Source of the DNA: Arthrobacter sp. B0490
Lineage (GTDB): Bacteria > Actinomycetota > Actinomycetes > Actinomycetales > Micrococcaceae
DNA: 48,519 bases
Direction of reading: 5' to 3'
Assembly: GCF_002929355.1 (NCBI RefSeq)
Contig: NZ_PJIR01000017.1
Span: 1 to 48,519, forward strand
The stretch's first letter is position 1, and the number at the start of each line of letters is the position of its first letter. Positions 41,225 through 48,519 of this stretch are shown here, one piece after another. Position numbers and translations under genes: made by a program. The notes under the pieces were generated by a model. That model did no database searches. It was not told the DNA's origin and was given only the letters and a program-made list of their open reading frames with translations.

Positions 41225-43810
41225 ATGAAATCTGCAGGGGACATTCACGGAAACACAAAAGTACGGTCTCTTAGAGGGAAGCGGACCGGAATTATCACGA
41301 CGGCGTTCGCCGTCGTCTGCACCTCCTCCATCTTCGCGGTTCCACCGGCCTTCGGGGCGGTCCCTACCTTCCCCGACAACCTGGTGGTGTTTCCCGACCG
41401 GGACTTCATCACCGTCGAGGGGTTCGCCGACAGGGTGGGACAAACAGCAACCGTCGAGGTGAGCCGGCCCGGCGCCGGCGTCGTCGGTTCGGCCTCCAGC
41501 CTTGTCGGGGCCGGCGACGTCGCCTTCGAGATCAACCACCCCGGCGGCGTGTGCTGGGGGGCGGGCACCGGCCTGAACGTCACCCCGGACATCCTTCCCG
41601 GCGACACGGTGTCCATCAAGTTCGACGGCGTCGCCGTTGCCGACACCCGGGTCCAGGACGCCGCGGTCACCGGCCCGTCCACGATTTCCGGCAACACCGT
41701 CACCGTCCATGGACGTATCGCGGCGGGCGTGGATCGCGCCCAGTTCGAGCAACGGATCATCGAGCCCGGCATGAAGGACACCGACGTCGGCCGACGCGAT
41801 GTTCGTGCTCTTCCTGGTCCTCTGACTCCCTCGGACAAGGGCGGGTATTCCTCCGGTGTCACATTCGACGGGGCGGACACCTTCACGGCGACCTATGTCT
41901 TCGACACCCCGGCCACTGCCCAGCTGGCAGCGGCCGCGGGCGGTGCGCGCGCGATGGCCTGGGAAGCCGCGGACGTGGACGACAACCGGCAGGGCCTGAC
42001 GATCGCCGAGTTCGGCGAGACCGGTGGACCCGGCATGGGTGGTTGCCCCAACGGCCCGTCCCGGTCCGGTCCCGTCGCCCCCACCGATCTCGCGGCCGCA
42101 CCGGTCGGTGGCGACCTCAAGGTGACGTGGACTCCGGCACAGGCGATTCCCGGAACACCTGCCATCACCGGCTACCGCGCTGCTGCAGTCGCCCGGACCA
42201 GCACGAATGGTGAGCAGGTGGAGATCGGGAAGCGGATCAGAGGGCAGGCCGCCACCGGCACCACCATTACCGGGTTGAACCCGGACGAGATCTACGACGT
42301 CTACGTGGCCTCCGTCAGTAGCGTCGGTGAGAGTTTCCCCGCGGCCAGGGTGGTACTGGCACTGGACGGTGTTGCGCCGACAGTGAGTGCTTCCCCCGAC
42401 GGTGGAACATCCGAGGTGCCCCAGCAGGTGACGTTGACCGCCTCCGAGCCGGGTGCCGACATCTACTACACGACCGACGGCACCGACGTCGTCCTCTCCG
42501 GGGGTGGCATTGCCGACACGGCGACCCGCTACACCGGGCCATTCTCCATCGCGACGACGACCACTCTGGTCTACGCCGCGATCGACCCGTCCGGGAACGC
42601 CTCCGACAACATGCGGGCCACCTTCACGAACACGTCTGTCGAACCGGAGGACACCTCGGCACCGACGGTCACGACGCGGACACCGGGTGCGGATGCGGTG
42701 GGGGTGGCCACCGGCTCCGATACCACCGCAGCATTCAGCGAGGTGGTCACGGGGGTCACCGAAGCGACGGTGAGCCTCCGGGCCGGCAACGGCGCGGGGG
42801 TCGCCGCAGTCGTCACCTACGACGCCACCACAGGGGTGGCGACGCTGGACCCGACCGCCGACCTGGCGCCGGGCGCCCGGTACACGGTGGACCTGACCGC
42901 GGGGATCACCGATGCTGCCGGCAACGCCCTGGCCCCGGTGAGCTGGAGCTTCACCACCGCGGAGGCGCCGGTCGTAGTGGTGCCGGCGGGCCCGGCCGCG
43001 ACCGCGGCTCCGCTGATCTCGGCGGTGGCATCCCGTACCCCGGGACTCGGCGCCGCCGGGGGACCGGTGGTCTGCGGGCTGAAGGACGGCGGCTGTTACC
43101 AGGCGTTCCAGGGCGGCGACGTGCATTACTCGCCCGCGACGGGTGCGCAGGCGACCTACGGTGCGATCCGGGCCCGCTGGGGTTCGCTGGGTTATGAGAA
43201 CGGGAAGCTCGGCTACCCGGTGGCCGGTGAGGTCTGCGGGCTCAAGGACGGCGGCTGCTACCAGGCGTTCCAGGGCGGCGACGTCCATTACTCGCCCGCG
43301 ACGGGTGCGCAGGCGACCTACGGTGCGATCCGGGCCCGCTGGGGTTCGCTGGGTTATGAGAACGGGAAGCTCGGCTACCCGGTGGCCGGTGAGGTCTGCG
43401 GGCTCAAGGACGGCGGCTGCTACCAGGCGTTCCAGGGCGGCGACGTCCATTACTCCCCGGCGACGGGTGCGCAGGCGACCTATGGTGCGATCCGGGCCCG
43501 GTGGGGGTCTCAGGGCTACGAGAACGGGTCCCTGGGGTATCCGATCCGCAACGAGGCCGGAGGGCTGAGGAACGGCGGCGCGTATCAAACCTTCCAGGGT
43601 GGGTCAGTGCACTGGTCCCCGGTTACCGGAGCATGGATCACCAGGGGTGCGATCCAGTCCAAGTGGGCTTCCCAGGGATGGGAGAGCGGCCGCCTCGGCT
43701 ACCCGATCAGCAACGAATTCCGGCTGAGCGCCACCGTTGTCGCCCAGGATTACCAGGGCGGCCGCATCACCTGGTCCGCCCCCACCGGAGCGACCGTCAC
43801 GTACAGGTAG
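41225..43810 (+). CDS. Secreted multidomain LGFP-repeat surface protein
   Basis: 861 residues. A twin-basic N-terminus and signal peptide (cleavage probably near residue 44, AFG-A) are followed by a beta-rich region, a fibronectin III-like domain (about 280-380, PTDLAAAPVGGDLKVTWTPA to YDVYVASVSSVGES), a chitobiase/C-terminal-type domain (about 385-475, ADIYYTTDGTD) and a bacterial Ig-like domain (about 480-580, SWSFTTAE). Four full LGFP-type repeats of 54 residues and a partial fifth follow (about 616-861; LGYPVAGEV, GAIRARWGS). LGFP repeats occur in cell-wall-associated actinobacterial proteins and are thought to hold them to the wall. ATG at 41225 with GAGGT upstream. Confidence 0.85.
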   Translation: MKSAGDIHGNTKVRSLRGKRTGIITTAFAVVCTSSIFAVPPAFGAVPTFPDNLVVFPDRDFITVEGFADRVGQTATVEVSRPGAGVVGSASSLVGAGDVAFEINHPGGVCWGAGTGLNVTPDILPGDTVSIKFDGVAVADTRVQDAAVTGPSTISGNTVTVHGRIAAGVDRAQFEQRIIEPGMKDTDVGRRDVRALPGPLTPSDKGGYSSGVTFDGADTFTATYVFDTPATAQLAAAAGGARAMAWEAADVDDNRQGLTIAEFGETGGPGMGGCPNGPSRSGPVAPTDLAAAPVGGDLKVTWTPAQAIPGTPAITGYRAAAVARTSTNGEQVEIGKRIRGQAATGTTITGLNPDEIYDVYVASVSSVGESFPAARVVLALDGVAPTVSASPDGGTSEVPQQVTLTASEPGADIYYTTDGTDVVLSGGGIADTATRYTGPFSIATTTTLVYAAIDPSGNASDNMRATFTNTSVEPEDTSAPTVTTRTPGADAVGVATGSDTTAAFSEVVTGVTEATVSLRAGNGAGVAAVVTYDATTGVATLDPTADLAPGARYTVDLTAGITDAAGNALAPVSWSFTTAEAPVVVVPAGPAATAAPLISAVASRTPGLGAAGGPVVCGLKDGGCYQAFQGGDVHYSPATGAQATYGAIRARWGSLGYENGKLGYPVAGEVCGLKDGGCYQAFQGGDVHYSPATGAQATYGAIRARWGSLGYENGKLGYPVAGEVCGLKDGGCYQAFQGGDVHYSPATGAQATYGAIRARWGSQGYENGSLGYPIRNEAGGLRNGGAYQTFQGGSVHWSPVTGAWITRGAIQSKWASQGWESGRLGYPISNEFRLSATVVAQDYQGGRITWSAPTGATVTYR
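43070..43717 (+). repeat. Four tandem 162-bp LGFP-coding units
   Basis: Units start at 43070, 43232, 43394 and 43556. Units 1 and 2 differ at only three silent third-codon positions over 162 bases. Unit 3 is near-identical for its first two thirds and then diverges; unit 4 is clearly diverged. This pattern indicates recent in-frame duplication or gene conversion. Confidence 0.9.
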
Positions 43811-43880
43811 AGGCACTTACCTGCAGGCTGTTGGGACACGCACGAACCTCTGAATCAGCAGCAGGAGCAGGTAGTCCGTG

Positions 43881-43915
43881 AAGCGCCGGGTGGACCGACC
43901 GTCCACCCGGCGCTT
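43881..43915. terminator. Strong hairpin after the LGFP gene
   Basis: A perfect 15-bp stem, AAGCGCCGGGTGGAC and its complement, with loop CGACC, 70 bases after the stop. There is no T-run. Its position between convergent genes lets it serve the amidase gene as well. Confidence 0.8.
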
Positions 43916-44016
43916 CCTGCCGTGCACGCGGCTCGGGGCCCAGGACCTCGAACTGCACCGGCCACCTGCGGACGCGCGGCCCGGGCGGGTCCCCAGGGCG
44001 GAGTACGAGGGCCCGA

Positions 44017-45519
44017 TCAGGCGCTCATCGGTACGCTCCGGGGGTGGGACCGGTGCCCAATGACCTGTTCGAAGCCGTAGCCGACGGCGAACATGGTGGG
44101 TTCATCATAAGGACGTGCGAGTACCTCCATCCCGACCGGCAGTCCGGAGTCGGTCAGGCCGGCCGGTACCGTCATGGAAGGCATCCAGGTCTGTGAACCT
44201 ATGACCGTGTTCGTGGGGAAGTTCAGGGTGTTCCACAGTCCGGAATCGGTGTCCTCGTGGGTGGGTGGGGCGACCTGGCAGGTCGGATAGACCAACGCAT
44301 CAAGACTGTTGGACTCCATGAGATTGACGACCGTCTTCATGAACGCTTCGCGCGCGGTATAGGCGGTGTAGTAGTCCACGTCGTTCAGCGGGTCATCGGG
44401 TCCGGCTGCCAACGCCTCGAGGAGGTCGAGTTTCTTGTGGTACCGGCCCGAGTCGATGATCTGGGCGACGGTGCGGGCAGGCGGGTCAGGCTTGGACGAC
44501 AGCCAACTGTTGATGTCGTGCTTGGACTTGATCGTGTACAAGGACGTTCGACCGATCCACCCGGACAGGTCATCGATCGTGACATCGACCAGAGTGGCGC
44601 CGCCTGCCCGCAACTCGTCAAGAGCGCCGGCCATCACCTGATTCACGGGGGCAGCATTGGCGTCCGAGTCAGCACCGAATGCACTCCGCAGTACGCCGAT
44701 GCGTCGTCCCTGCAGGGCGTCGGGGACCAGGCTATCCAGGTAGGAGGCGGGAGCGCGTGCCACGGAGTAGGCGTAGGTAAGGGGGTCGCTGTGGTCGAAG
44801 CCGGCCATGACGGTGAACACCCGGGCGGCGTCCTCCACGGATCTGGCCATCGGCCCGATGGTGTCCTGGGCGCTGACCAGAGGGTTGCATCCCGTTCGAC
44901 TGATCAGACCGGGAGTGGAGCGAACCCCGACCAGGTTGCAGAACGAGGCGGGTAGCCGCACTGACCCTCCGCAGTCCGTGCCGAGCCCCACGGTTGCGTA
45001 CCCTGCCGCGATGGCGGCACCTGTACCGCTGCTTGATCCCCCTGGATCGCGGTCAAGGTCGTAGGGGTTCTTCGTCACCCCGGTACGGGAGGAGTAGCTG
45101 AACCATGACGTGGCCCAGTCAGGAAGGGTCGTTTTCGCCAGGATGATGGCTCCCGCGGCGCGCAGTCCGGCGACCACTGTTGCATCTTCCTCCGCCCGGT
45201 AGTCAGCGAAGATCTCCGATCCGAACGAAGTCGGCATGTCAGCCGTTTCCAGACAGTCCTTGATGACCATGGGAATGCCGTGCAACGGTCCGACCGCCTG
45301 CCCTGTCCGACGATAGGCATCATCCAAAGCGTCAGCCTGATCCCGAGCGGCTGGATTGATCGTGACAACCGCGTTCAGCTCAGGGCCGGCATGGTCGAAG
45401 GCTTCGATCCGGTCAAGATAGGCGTCGACCAACTGCCGGGCAGTGACCCGCCCGGTGAACAATGCGGCTTGGATTCCCGCGATGTCAGCAACTTCAAGGG
45501 GTGTGCCGTTGAGATCCAT
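44017..45519 (-). CDS. Amidase-signature family amidase
   Basis: 500 residues. The Ser-cisSer-Lys triad region is complete: K87 in HGIPMVIKD, the Gly/Ser loop GGSSSG (160-165) with the cis-Ser, and nucleophile S186 in GTDCGGSVRLPASF. The C-terminal block TVPAGLTDSGLPVGMEVLARPYDE is typical. These enzymes hydrolyse C-N bonds of small amides; the substrate is not predictable. ATG at 45519 has GGGAGAA 6 bases upstream. There is no signal peptide, so it acts in the cytoplasm. A promoter and a 23-bp inverted repeat lie 41-87 bases upstream, implying regulation by a dedicated factor. Confidence 0.88.
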   Translation of the reverse strand: MDLNGTPLEVADIAGIQAALFTGRVTARQLVDAYLDRIEAFDHAGPELNAVVTINPAARDQADALDDAYRRTGQAVGPLHGIPMVIKDCLETADMPTSFGSEIFADYRAEEDATVVAGLRAAGAIILAKTTLPDWATSWFSYSSRTGVTKNPYDLDRDPGGSSSGTGAAIAAGYATVGLGTDCGGSVRLPASFCNLVGVRSTPGLISRTGCNPLVSAQDTIGPMARSVEDAARVFTVMAGFDHSDPLTYAYSVARAPASYLDSLVPDALQGRRIGVLRSAFGADSDANAAPVNQVMAGALDELRAGGATLVDVTIDDLSGWIGRTSLYTIKSKHDINSWLSSKPDPPARTVAQIIDSGRYHKKLDLLEALAAGPDDPLNDVDYYTAYTAREAFMKTVVNLMESNSLDALVYPTCQVAPPTHEDTDSGLWNTLNFPTNTVIGSQTWMPSMTVPAGLTDSGLPVGMEVLARPYDEPTMFAVGYGFEQVIGHRSHPRSVPMSA

Positions 45520-45844
45520 GAAGGTTCTCCCATGAGGGGTCAGATGGTGTCCTGCCCTGACGCTAGGACGAGCAAGAACCAGCGTCAACCCTCAGTGAGG
45601 GTTGACCGACCTCCGAAGAACAGCCGGCCGCTGGACGTGGGCCGGGAAGTTGGGACACTGCTCCCTTGCTGCGCACGTCTGTGTCGATGTTTCTCCGCGG
45701 AGGCTCAGGTCCCACAGATTCCTTTCTGTGCTGGAGTTCCGGGTGGCCCGCACTCCACGGGTTGCAGGCTACGTTTCGTATTCCGATAGCGCGCTGCACC
45801 AGTCCGGGTGCCGGACAGCACGTGGTGCCATGACGGGGCCGCGC
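45520..45844. other. Intergenic region, 325 bases, amidase promoter side
   Basis: Apart from the amidase promoter/operator at 45560-45606, no gene or other structure was recognised. Small open frames here lack ribosome sites and families. The MerR gene ends at its right edge. Confidence 0.5.
45560..45606 (-). promoter_or_regulatory. Amidase promoter with 11-bp inverted-repeat operator
   Basis: GTCAACCCTCA (45584-45594), one base, then its exact complement TGAGGGTTGAC (45596-45606). On the minus strand the repeat contains the -35 TTGACG (45588-45583); 17 bases on lies a -10 candidate TAGCGT (45565-45560), 41 bases before the ATG. A repressor or activator bound here would cover the -35. The nearby MerR protein more likely binds 46273-46290. 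Confidence 0.6.
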
Positions 45845-46237
45845 TCATACCGGTAGCGGTGTCGTCTCGGCGCGGAGCGCGGGACAGTGCTCGGGGTCGG
45901 GATGCAACGACAGCTCGATGACACGATCAAGCTGGGCCCGGGCCTTCTCGAGCTCGCCGATGCTTTCGGTGATGCGGTCACGCTCCCGCTGGAGCAGGGC
46001 GAGTGCGTCCTCGCTCGCCTCACCGGAATCGACGCACGGGAGAAGCTCGACGATCGTGCGGCTAGCAAGTCCCGCGGCGAAGAGCTGCTGGATCAGGTGG
46101 ACCCGCTCGACCGCCGCCTCTTCGTACACGCGCTGGCCCCGTGCCGTCCGTTCCGCCGGTAACAGCCCCTGCTCCTCGTAATATCGCAGGGCCCTGGTAC
46201 TGACCCCGGCCCGCTCGGCGATGTCTCCGATGCGCAT
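45845..46237 (-). CDS. MerR-family transcriptional regulator
   Basis: 130 residues. The winged helix MRIGDIAERAGVSTRALRYYEEQGLLPAERTARGQRVYEEAAVERV (1-46) is canonical. A coiled-coil dimer helix (about 80-115, LALLQRERDRITESIGELEKARAQLDRVIEL) follows, and Cys residues near C66 and C122 (VDSGE and HCPAL regions) could sense ligand or metal, though no known signature is complete. ATG at 46237 has GAAGGAG 6 bases upstream. Divergent from the SDR gene, whose promoter carries a MerR-like dyad. Confidence 0.87.
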   Translation of the reverse strand: MRIGDIAERAGVSTRALRYYEEQGLLPAERTARGQRVYEEAAVERVHLIQQLFAAGLASRTIVELLPCVDSGEASEDALALLQRERDRITESIGELEKARAQLDRVIELSLHPDPEHCPALRAETTPLPV

Positions 46238-46267
46238 GCACACTCCTTCGGTTCGATGGCGGCGGGA

Positions 46268-46299
46268 CTTGCCCTTCACGTCAACGTGAGGTCCTAGCC
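46268..46299 (+). promoter_or_regulatory. MerR-type operator within a long-spacer promoter
   Basis: TCACGT-CA-ACGTGA (46275-46288, outer C/G pair extending the dyad to 46273-46290) lies between TTGCCC (46268-46273) and TAGCCT (46294-46299). The 20-base spacer is typical of promoters that MerR proteins untwist. It faces the SDR gene and is 36-55 bases upstream of the MerR start. Confidence 0.6.
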
Positions 46300-46352
46300 T
46301 AGCCGAGCAGGTCGAGCAGGAGGCCCGACCGTGAGAATGGAGAACGCAACAC

Positions 46353-47081
46353 ATGGACATCACCAATCAGGTCGCCCTCGTCACCGGAGCCAACCGCGGC
46401 ATCGGACGCCGTTTCGTCGACGAGCTCCTCGCCCGAGGAGCCCGGAAGGTCTACGCCACCGCACGGCGTACCGACAGCGCGCAGGCGCGCGAGCTCGCCG
46501 CCCTCGACCGGGTCGAGGTGCTTTCGCTCGATATCACGGACCACGCCTCGGTCGTGGCCTCTGCGCGGGTGGCCACTGACGTCACCCTGCTGATCAACAA
46601 TGCGGGCATCGCCACCTCGACGCCCCTCGTCACGGGCGACCTGGAGGCCATCCGCCGCGAGATGGACACTCATTTCTGGGGCACCCTGGACATGATCCGC
46701 GAGTTCTCCCCGACCCTTGCCGCGGGAGGGGGCGGTGCAATCGTCAATATCCTGTCGGCGCTGTCGTGGTTCTCCTTCCCCGGCAACGGGGCCTACGGAG
46801 CGGCGAAGGCGGCCGAGTGGAACATGACCAATGGGGTGCGCCTGGATCTCGCGGCGCAGGGCACCCTCGTGCAGGGCGTTCACCTCGGTGCGGCGGATAC
46901 CGACATCATGGCCGGTTACGACGGACCGATGATCGATCCCGCAGTGGTGCCCCGCGCCTCGCTCGACGGACTCGCCACGGGTGCGATCGAGGTCGTCGTC
47001 GACGAGTGGAGTGCAATGGTCAAGGCCTCGCTCGCTCACGACCCCGCCGCTCTCTACGCGCAGATCGCACCCGCGCGCTGA
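46353..47081 (+). CDS. Short-chain dehydrogenase/reductase, MerR-controlled
   Basis: 242 residues. TGANRGIG (11-18), NNAG (82-85), S135 and Y148-GAA-K152 form the complete classical SDR set. The start is at MDITNQVALV; a GGAG lies 11 bases upstream, slightly far. MerR/SDR divergent pairs are common in actinobacteria and often respond to reactive or toxic compounds, so a detoxifying reductase is possible (inference). A strong hairpin follows at 47196-47235, so it is probably a single-gene unit. Confidence 0.87.
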   Translation: MDITNQVALVTGANRGIGRRFVDELLARGARKVYATARRTDSAQARELAALDRVEVLSLDITDHASVVASARVATDVTLLINNAGIATSTPLVTGDLEAIRREMDTHFWGTLDMIREFSPTLAAGGGGAIVNILSALSWFSFPGNGAYGAAKAAEWNMTNGVRLDLAAQGTLVQGVHLGAADTDIMAGYDGPMIDPAVVPRASLDGLATGAIEVVVDEWSAMVKASLAHDPAALYAQIAPAR

Positions 47082-47195
47082 CGACGACAAGGGTCGACCA
47101 GCGAGCTCCCGCTGGTTCGTCGGCCTACGACGGTACACCTGGGCCGCCGTGATCGGTGGTGTTCGGGAGGACGAACGGCCGGTGTGGGGTACAGA

Positions 47196-47235
47196 GCGAC
47201 CGCCGCAGACACCAGGCGGTGTGTGCGGCGGTCGC
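47196..47235. terminator. Strong hairpin between SDR and CHRD genes
   Basis: An 18-bp stem with one mismatch (arms 47196-47213 and 47218-47235, GCGACCGCCGCAGACACC type) and the loop AGGC. Located between convergent genes, so it can end transcription from both sides; the downstream plus-strand sequence includes CTTCTTTT. Confidence 0.75.
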
Positions 47236-47366
47236 CGGGTGAACCGATGATTGGGCTTCTTTTCGTGGTCCGATCAGGTCATCGTCCTGGATTTCTGCTG
47301 CGTTCCGGCAGGACTACCGAGTTCTGCTGTTGTCCGTCACGGAACGGACGGGCCGGCCCTGGTCGG

Positions 47367-48140
47367 TTATGCCCTGGCGCTGCTGCGACGAACGGCGAAG
47401 GTCCCGCCGGCGGCTACTGCGAGAACAAGGCCACCACCGAGGGCGACCATGCCGGCGTTGCTGCCGGTCTCCTGGGCTACACCGGTGTCGGCTCCGCCGT
47501 AGGGCATGGCGCCCATCTGGGCCTTGACGAGGGTGCCGCACAGTGCGGGTGAGGTGGCACCGAGGGGCAGGTCCGGGTTGAGCTCGGACGGGCTGCTGAA
47601 GACCTCGGCGGGGACGCCGGCCGTGGCGGGATCCAGGCCGTGCACGACAACGACCGCGGTGCCGGCGGCGAGGGACTTCTGGGTCGCGTCATCGAGGGTG
47701 ATGGTGCGGTTGATCGAGTAGGTTCCGCCCTGGCCACCGAGTGCGAGGTTGAGGCCCTCGGCCGGCGTCGTGGCGCCGGAGGTGGTCAGGGTGGTGAGGA
47801 TGTCGCCGTAGCCCGGGGCACCCTCGGCGACATTGACGATCCCGTCCCCGTTGGCGTCATTGGCGGGAGTCGGGCAGACACCCTGGGCTCCGCCGTGGAT
47901 GTGCTGCACGTGCGGGTACGGGGCATCCATGAAGGTCTGGGCGAGGCCGGACACCTGGAGGTTGACCGTCGCCTGGTCACCGGCGACGTCGAGGGTGATG
48001 GTGCCGGTTCCGGTGGTGCCATTGAGCTGACCCAGGGTCGAGGAGTAGGTACCGTCGTGAGCGGCCATCGCGGGGGAACCGGCGAGGGCAACGGCGCTGA
48101 TGGCCAGGGCCGGTACTGCGAGGAAGCGCATCTTGTTCAT
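47367..48140 (-). CDS. CHRD-domain secreted surface protein
   Basis: 257 residues. Signal peptide (VPALAISAVALAGSPAMA-A, residues 8-26) and a CHRD-like body (TYSSTLGQLNGTTGTGTITLDVAGD, HVQHIHGG at about 80-87). The C-terminus reads QETGSNAG, then a hydrophobic helix and RR-S-S-A-R-A, resembling a sortase signal in which ETG replaces xTG of LPxTG/LAxTG. ATG at 48140 has GAAGGA about 11 bases upstream. Likely exported and held at the surface. Probably in the SigK regulon, as a SigK-like promoter lies 58-85 bases upstream. CHRD domains are of unclear function; this is by pattern. Confidence 0.78.
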   Translation of the reverse strand: MNKMRFLAVPALAISAVALAGSPAMAAHDGTYSSTLGQLNGTTGTGTITLDVAGDQATVNLQVSGLAQTFMDAPYPHVQHIHGGAQGVCPTPANDANGDGIVNVAEGAPGYGDILTTLTTSGATTPAEGLNLALGGQGGTYSINRTITLDDATQKSLAAGTAVVVVHGLDPATAGVPAEVFSSPSELNPDLPLGATSPALCGTLVKAQMGAMPYGGADTGVAQETGSNAGMVALGGGLVLAVAAGGTFAVRRSSARA

Positions 48141-48197
48141 GGGATCAATATCCTTCACTGAGGAGAACACGCACGAACCTGAACGCGCGCTGGGTGT

Positions 48198-48225
48198 GAT
48201 TCGGAGCACTACGCCGTGCAGATGG
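48198..48225 (-). promoter_or_regulatory. SigK-like promoter upstream of the CHRD gene
   Basis: On the minus strand CCATCT (48225-48220), 15 bases, then CCGAATC (48204-48198). This resembles the CCATCC / CCGAAT pair described for mycobacterial SigK, from memory; the reported spacer may differ by a base or two. The CHRD start codon is 58 bases downstream. Confidence 0.55.
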
Positions 48226-48347
48226 TTTCCCTCGGCAATCCGGTATCTACCAAGATGTTCCAGTGATCCGATCCCCAGAGGATCGCCGGCGCTCCGCTAT
48301 GTCTCCAGCGGCCTGGCGTCATCGAGGGTGCACCCCGCGCGACGGGT

Positions 48348-48519
48348 TCACGCTGATGACCGGGCGTCCTGCAAGGCGATCCTGAGGCGTTTGATGCCGT
48401 CGCGGATGCGGGTTTTGGCGGTCGGGATGGGGATGCCCAGGCGTTCGGCGACCTCGGTGTAGGTCATCCCGGTGTAGTACGCCAGGTAGATTGCCTCACG
48501 CTGCACGTCGGACAGGGTG
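48348..48519 (-). CDS. sigK: SigK-type ECF sigma factor, C-terminal part
   Basis: The window holds only the last 56 full codons. [30 protein letters not shown] and [14 protein letters not shown] form sigma region 4 with its helix-turn-helix, closest in pattern to SigK (SigL/SigK group). The stop TGA is at 48348. In mycobacteria SigK is paired with the anti-sigma RskA, but here the next gene on this strand is the CHRD protein. The rest of the gene and any anti-sigma gene lie outside the window. Confidence 0.75.
   Translation of the reverse strand, partial: TLSDVQREAIYLAYYTGMTYTEVAERLGIPIPTAKTRIRDGIKRLRIALQDARSSA

Noticed and set aside
41039..43588. 849-codon minus-strand frame opposite the LGFP protein
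   Set aside because: Its apparent internal repeats simply mirror the LGFP DNA repeats; it has no ribosome site or family.
43070..43717. Tandem repeats as a CRISPR array
   Set aside because: 162-bp in-frame coding repeats without spacers and with no cas genes.

Overview
The window is high-GC DNA (roughly two thirds G+C by eye) with dense genes, ATGA/GTGA start-stop overlaps, GTG starts and actinobacterial families: ANTAR RNA-binding regulators, glucosyl-3-phosphoglycerate synthase, LGFP repeats and a SigK-type sigma factor. I infer an actinomycete of the Micrococcaceae (Arthrobacter-like). No rRNA, tRNA, CRISPR array, insertion sequence or prophage was seen.

Layout. 1-3044: start of a probable DUF4383 membrane protein, a DUF1801 protein, an SRPBCC protein followed by a strong hairpin, and a TVGYGD potassium channel. 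3041-11858: a carboxylate-catabolism region with an MFS transporter and a signal-less substrate-binding protein, divergent from lhgO plus an Ldh_2-family dehydrogenase across a perfect 13-bp inverted repeat. A GntR regulator and a fumarylacetoacetate-hydrolase-family (FAH) enzyme follow, divergent from a large FAD/Fe-S 2-hydroxyacid dehydrogenase. 11914-25088: one minus-strand run of twelve genes, mostly start-stop overlapped: SDR, AhpD-like protein, TAXI-TRAP transporter set, MFS, DHDPS-family lyase, SDR, FAH enzyme, class III CoA-transferase, glutaryl-CoA dehydrogenase and IlvD/Edd sugar-acid dehydratase. A GntR gene lies just upstream. 26068-29458: a sugar ABC importer without its own ATPase.

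29834-35019 is the most unusual part: five ANTAR-domain proteins (three GAF-ANTAR, one PAS-like-ANTAR, one LuxR-HTH-ANTAR) with two paralogous small proteins of about 90-100 residues. One of the small genes overlaps a GAF-ANTAR gene by ATGA. The leader of the second GAF-ANTAR gene can fold into alternative structures, one of which pairs its Shine-Dalgarno sequence. 35057-40911: glucosylglycerate genes (gpgP, divergent gpgS) tightly coupled to a GT4 glycosyltransferase, a Gfo/Idh/MocA oxidoreductase and an MDR dehydrogenase, then a TetR gene with a clear operator. 41225-48519: a secreted LGFP-repeat protein with near-identical tandem units, an amidase with a 23-bp operator, a divergent MerR/SDR pair, and a CHRD-domain surface protein preceded by a SigK-like promoter and the 3' end of a SigK-type gene.

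Working picture (inference): the first 25 kb imports and breaks down sugar acids, dicarboxylates and 2-hydroxyacids. FAH-type cleavage would release pyruvate and hydroxyacids that the flavin dehydrogenases oxidise. The central 5 kb is a sensory and antitermination module, and the right part makes a glycosylated solute and surface proteins.
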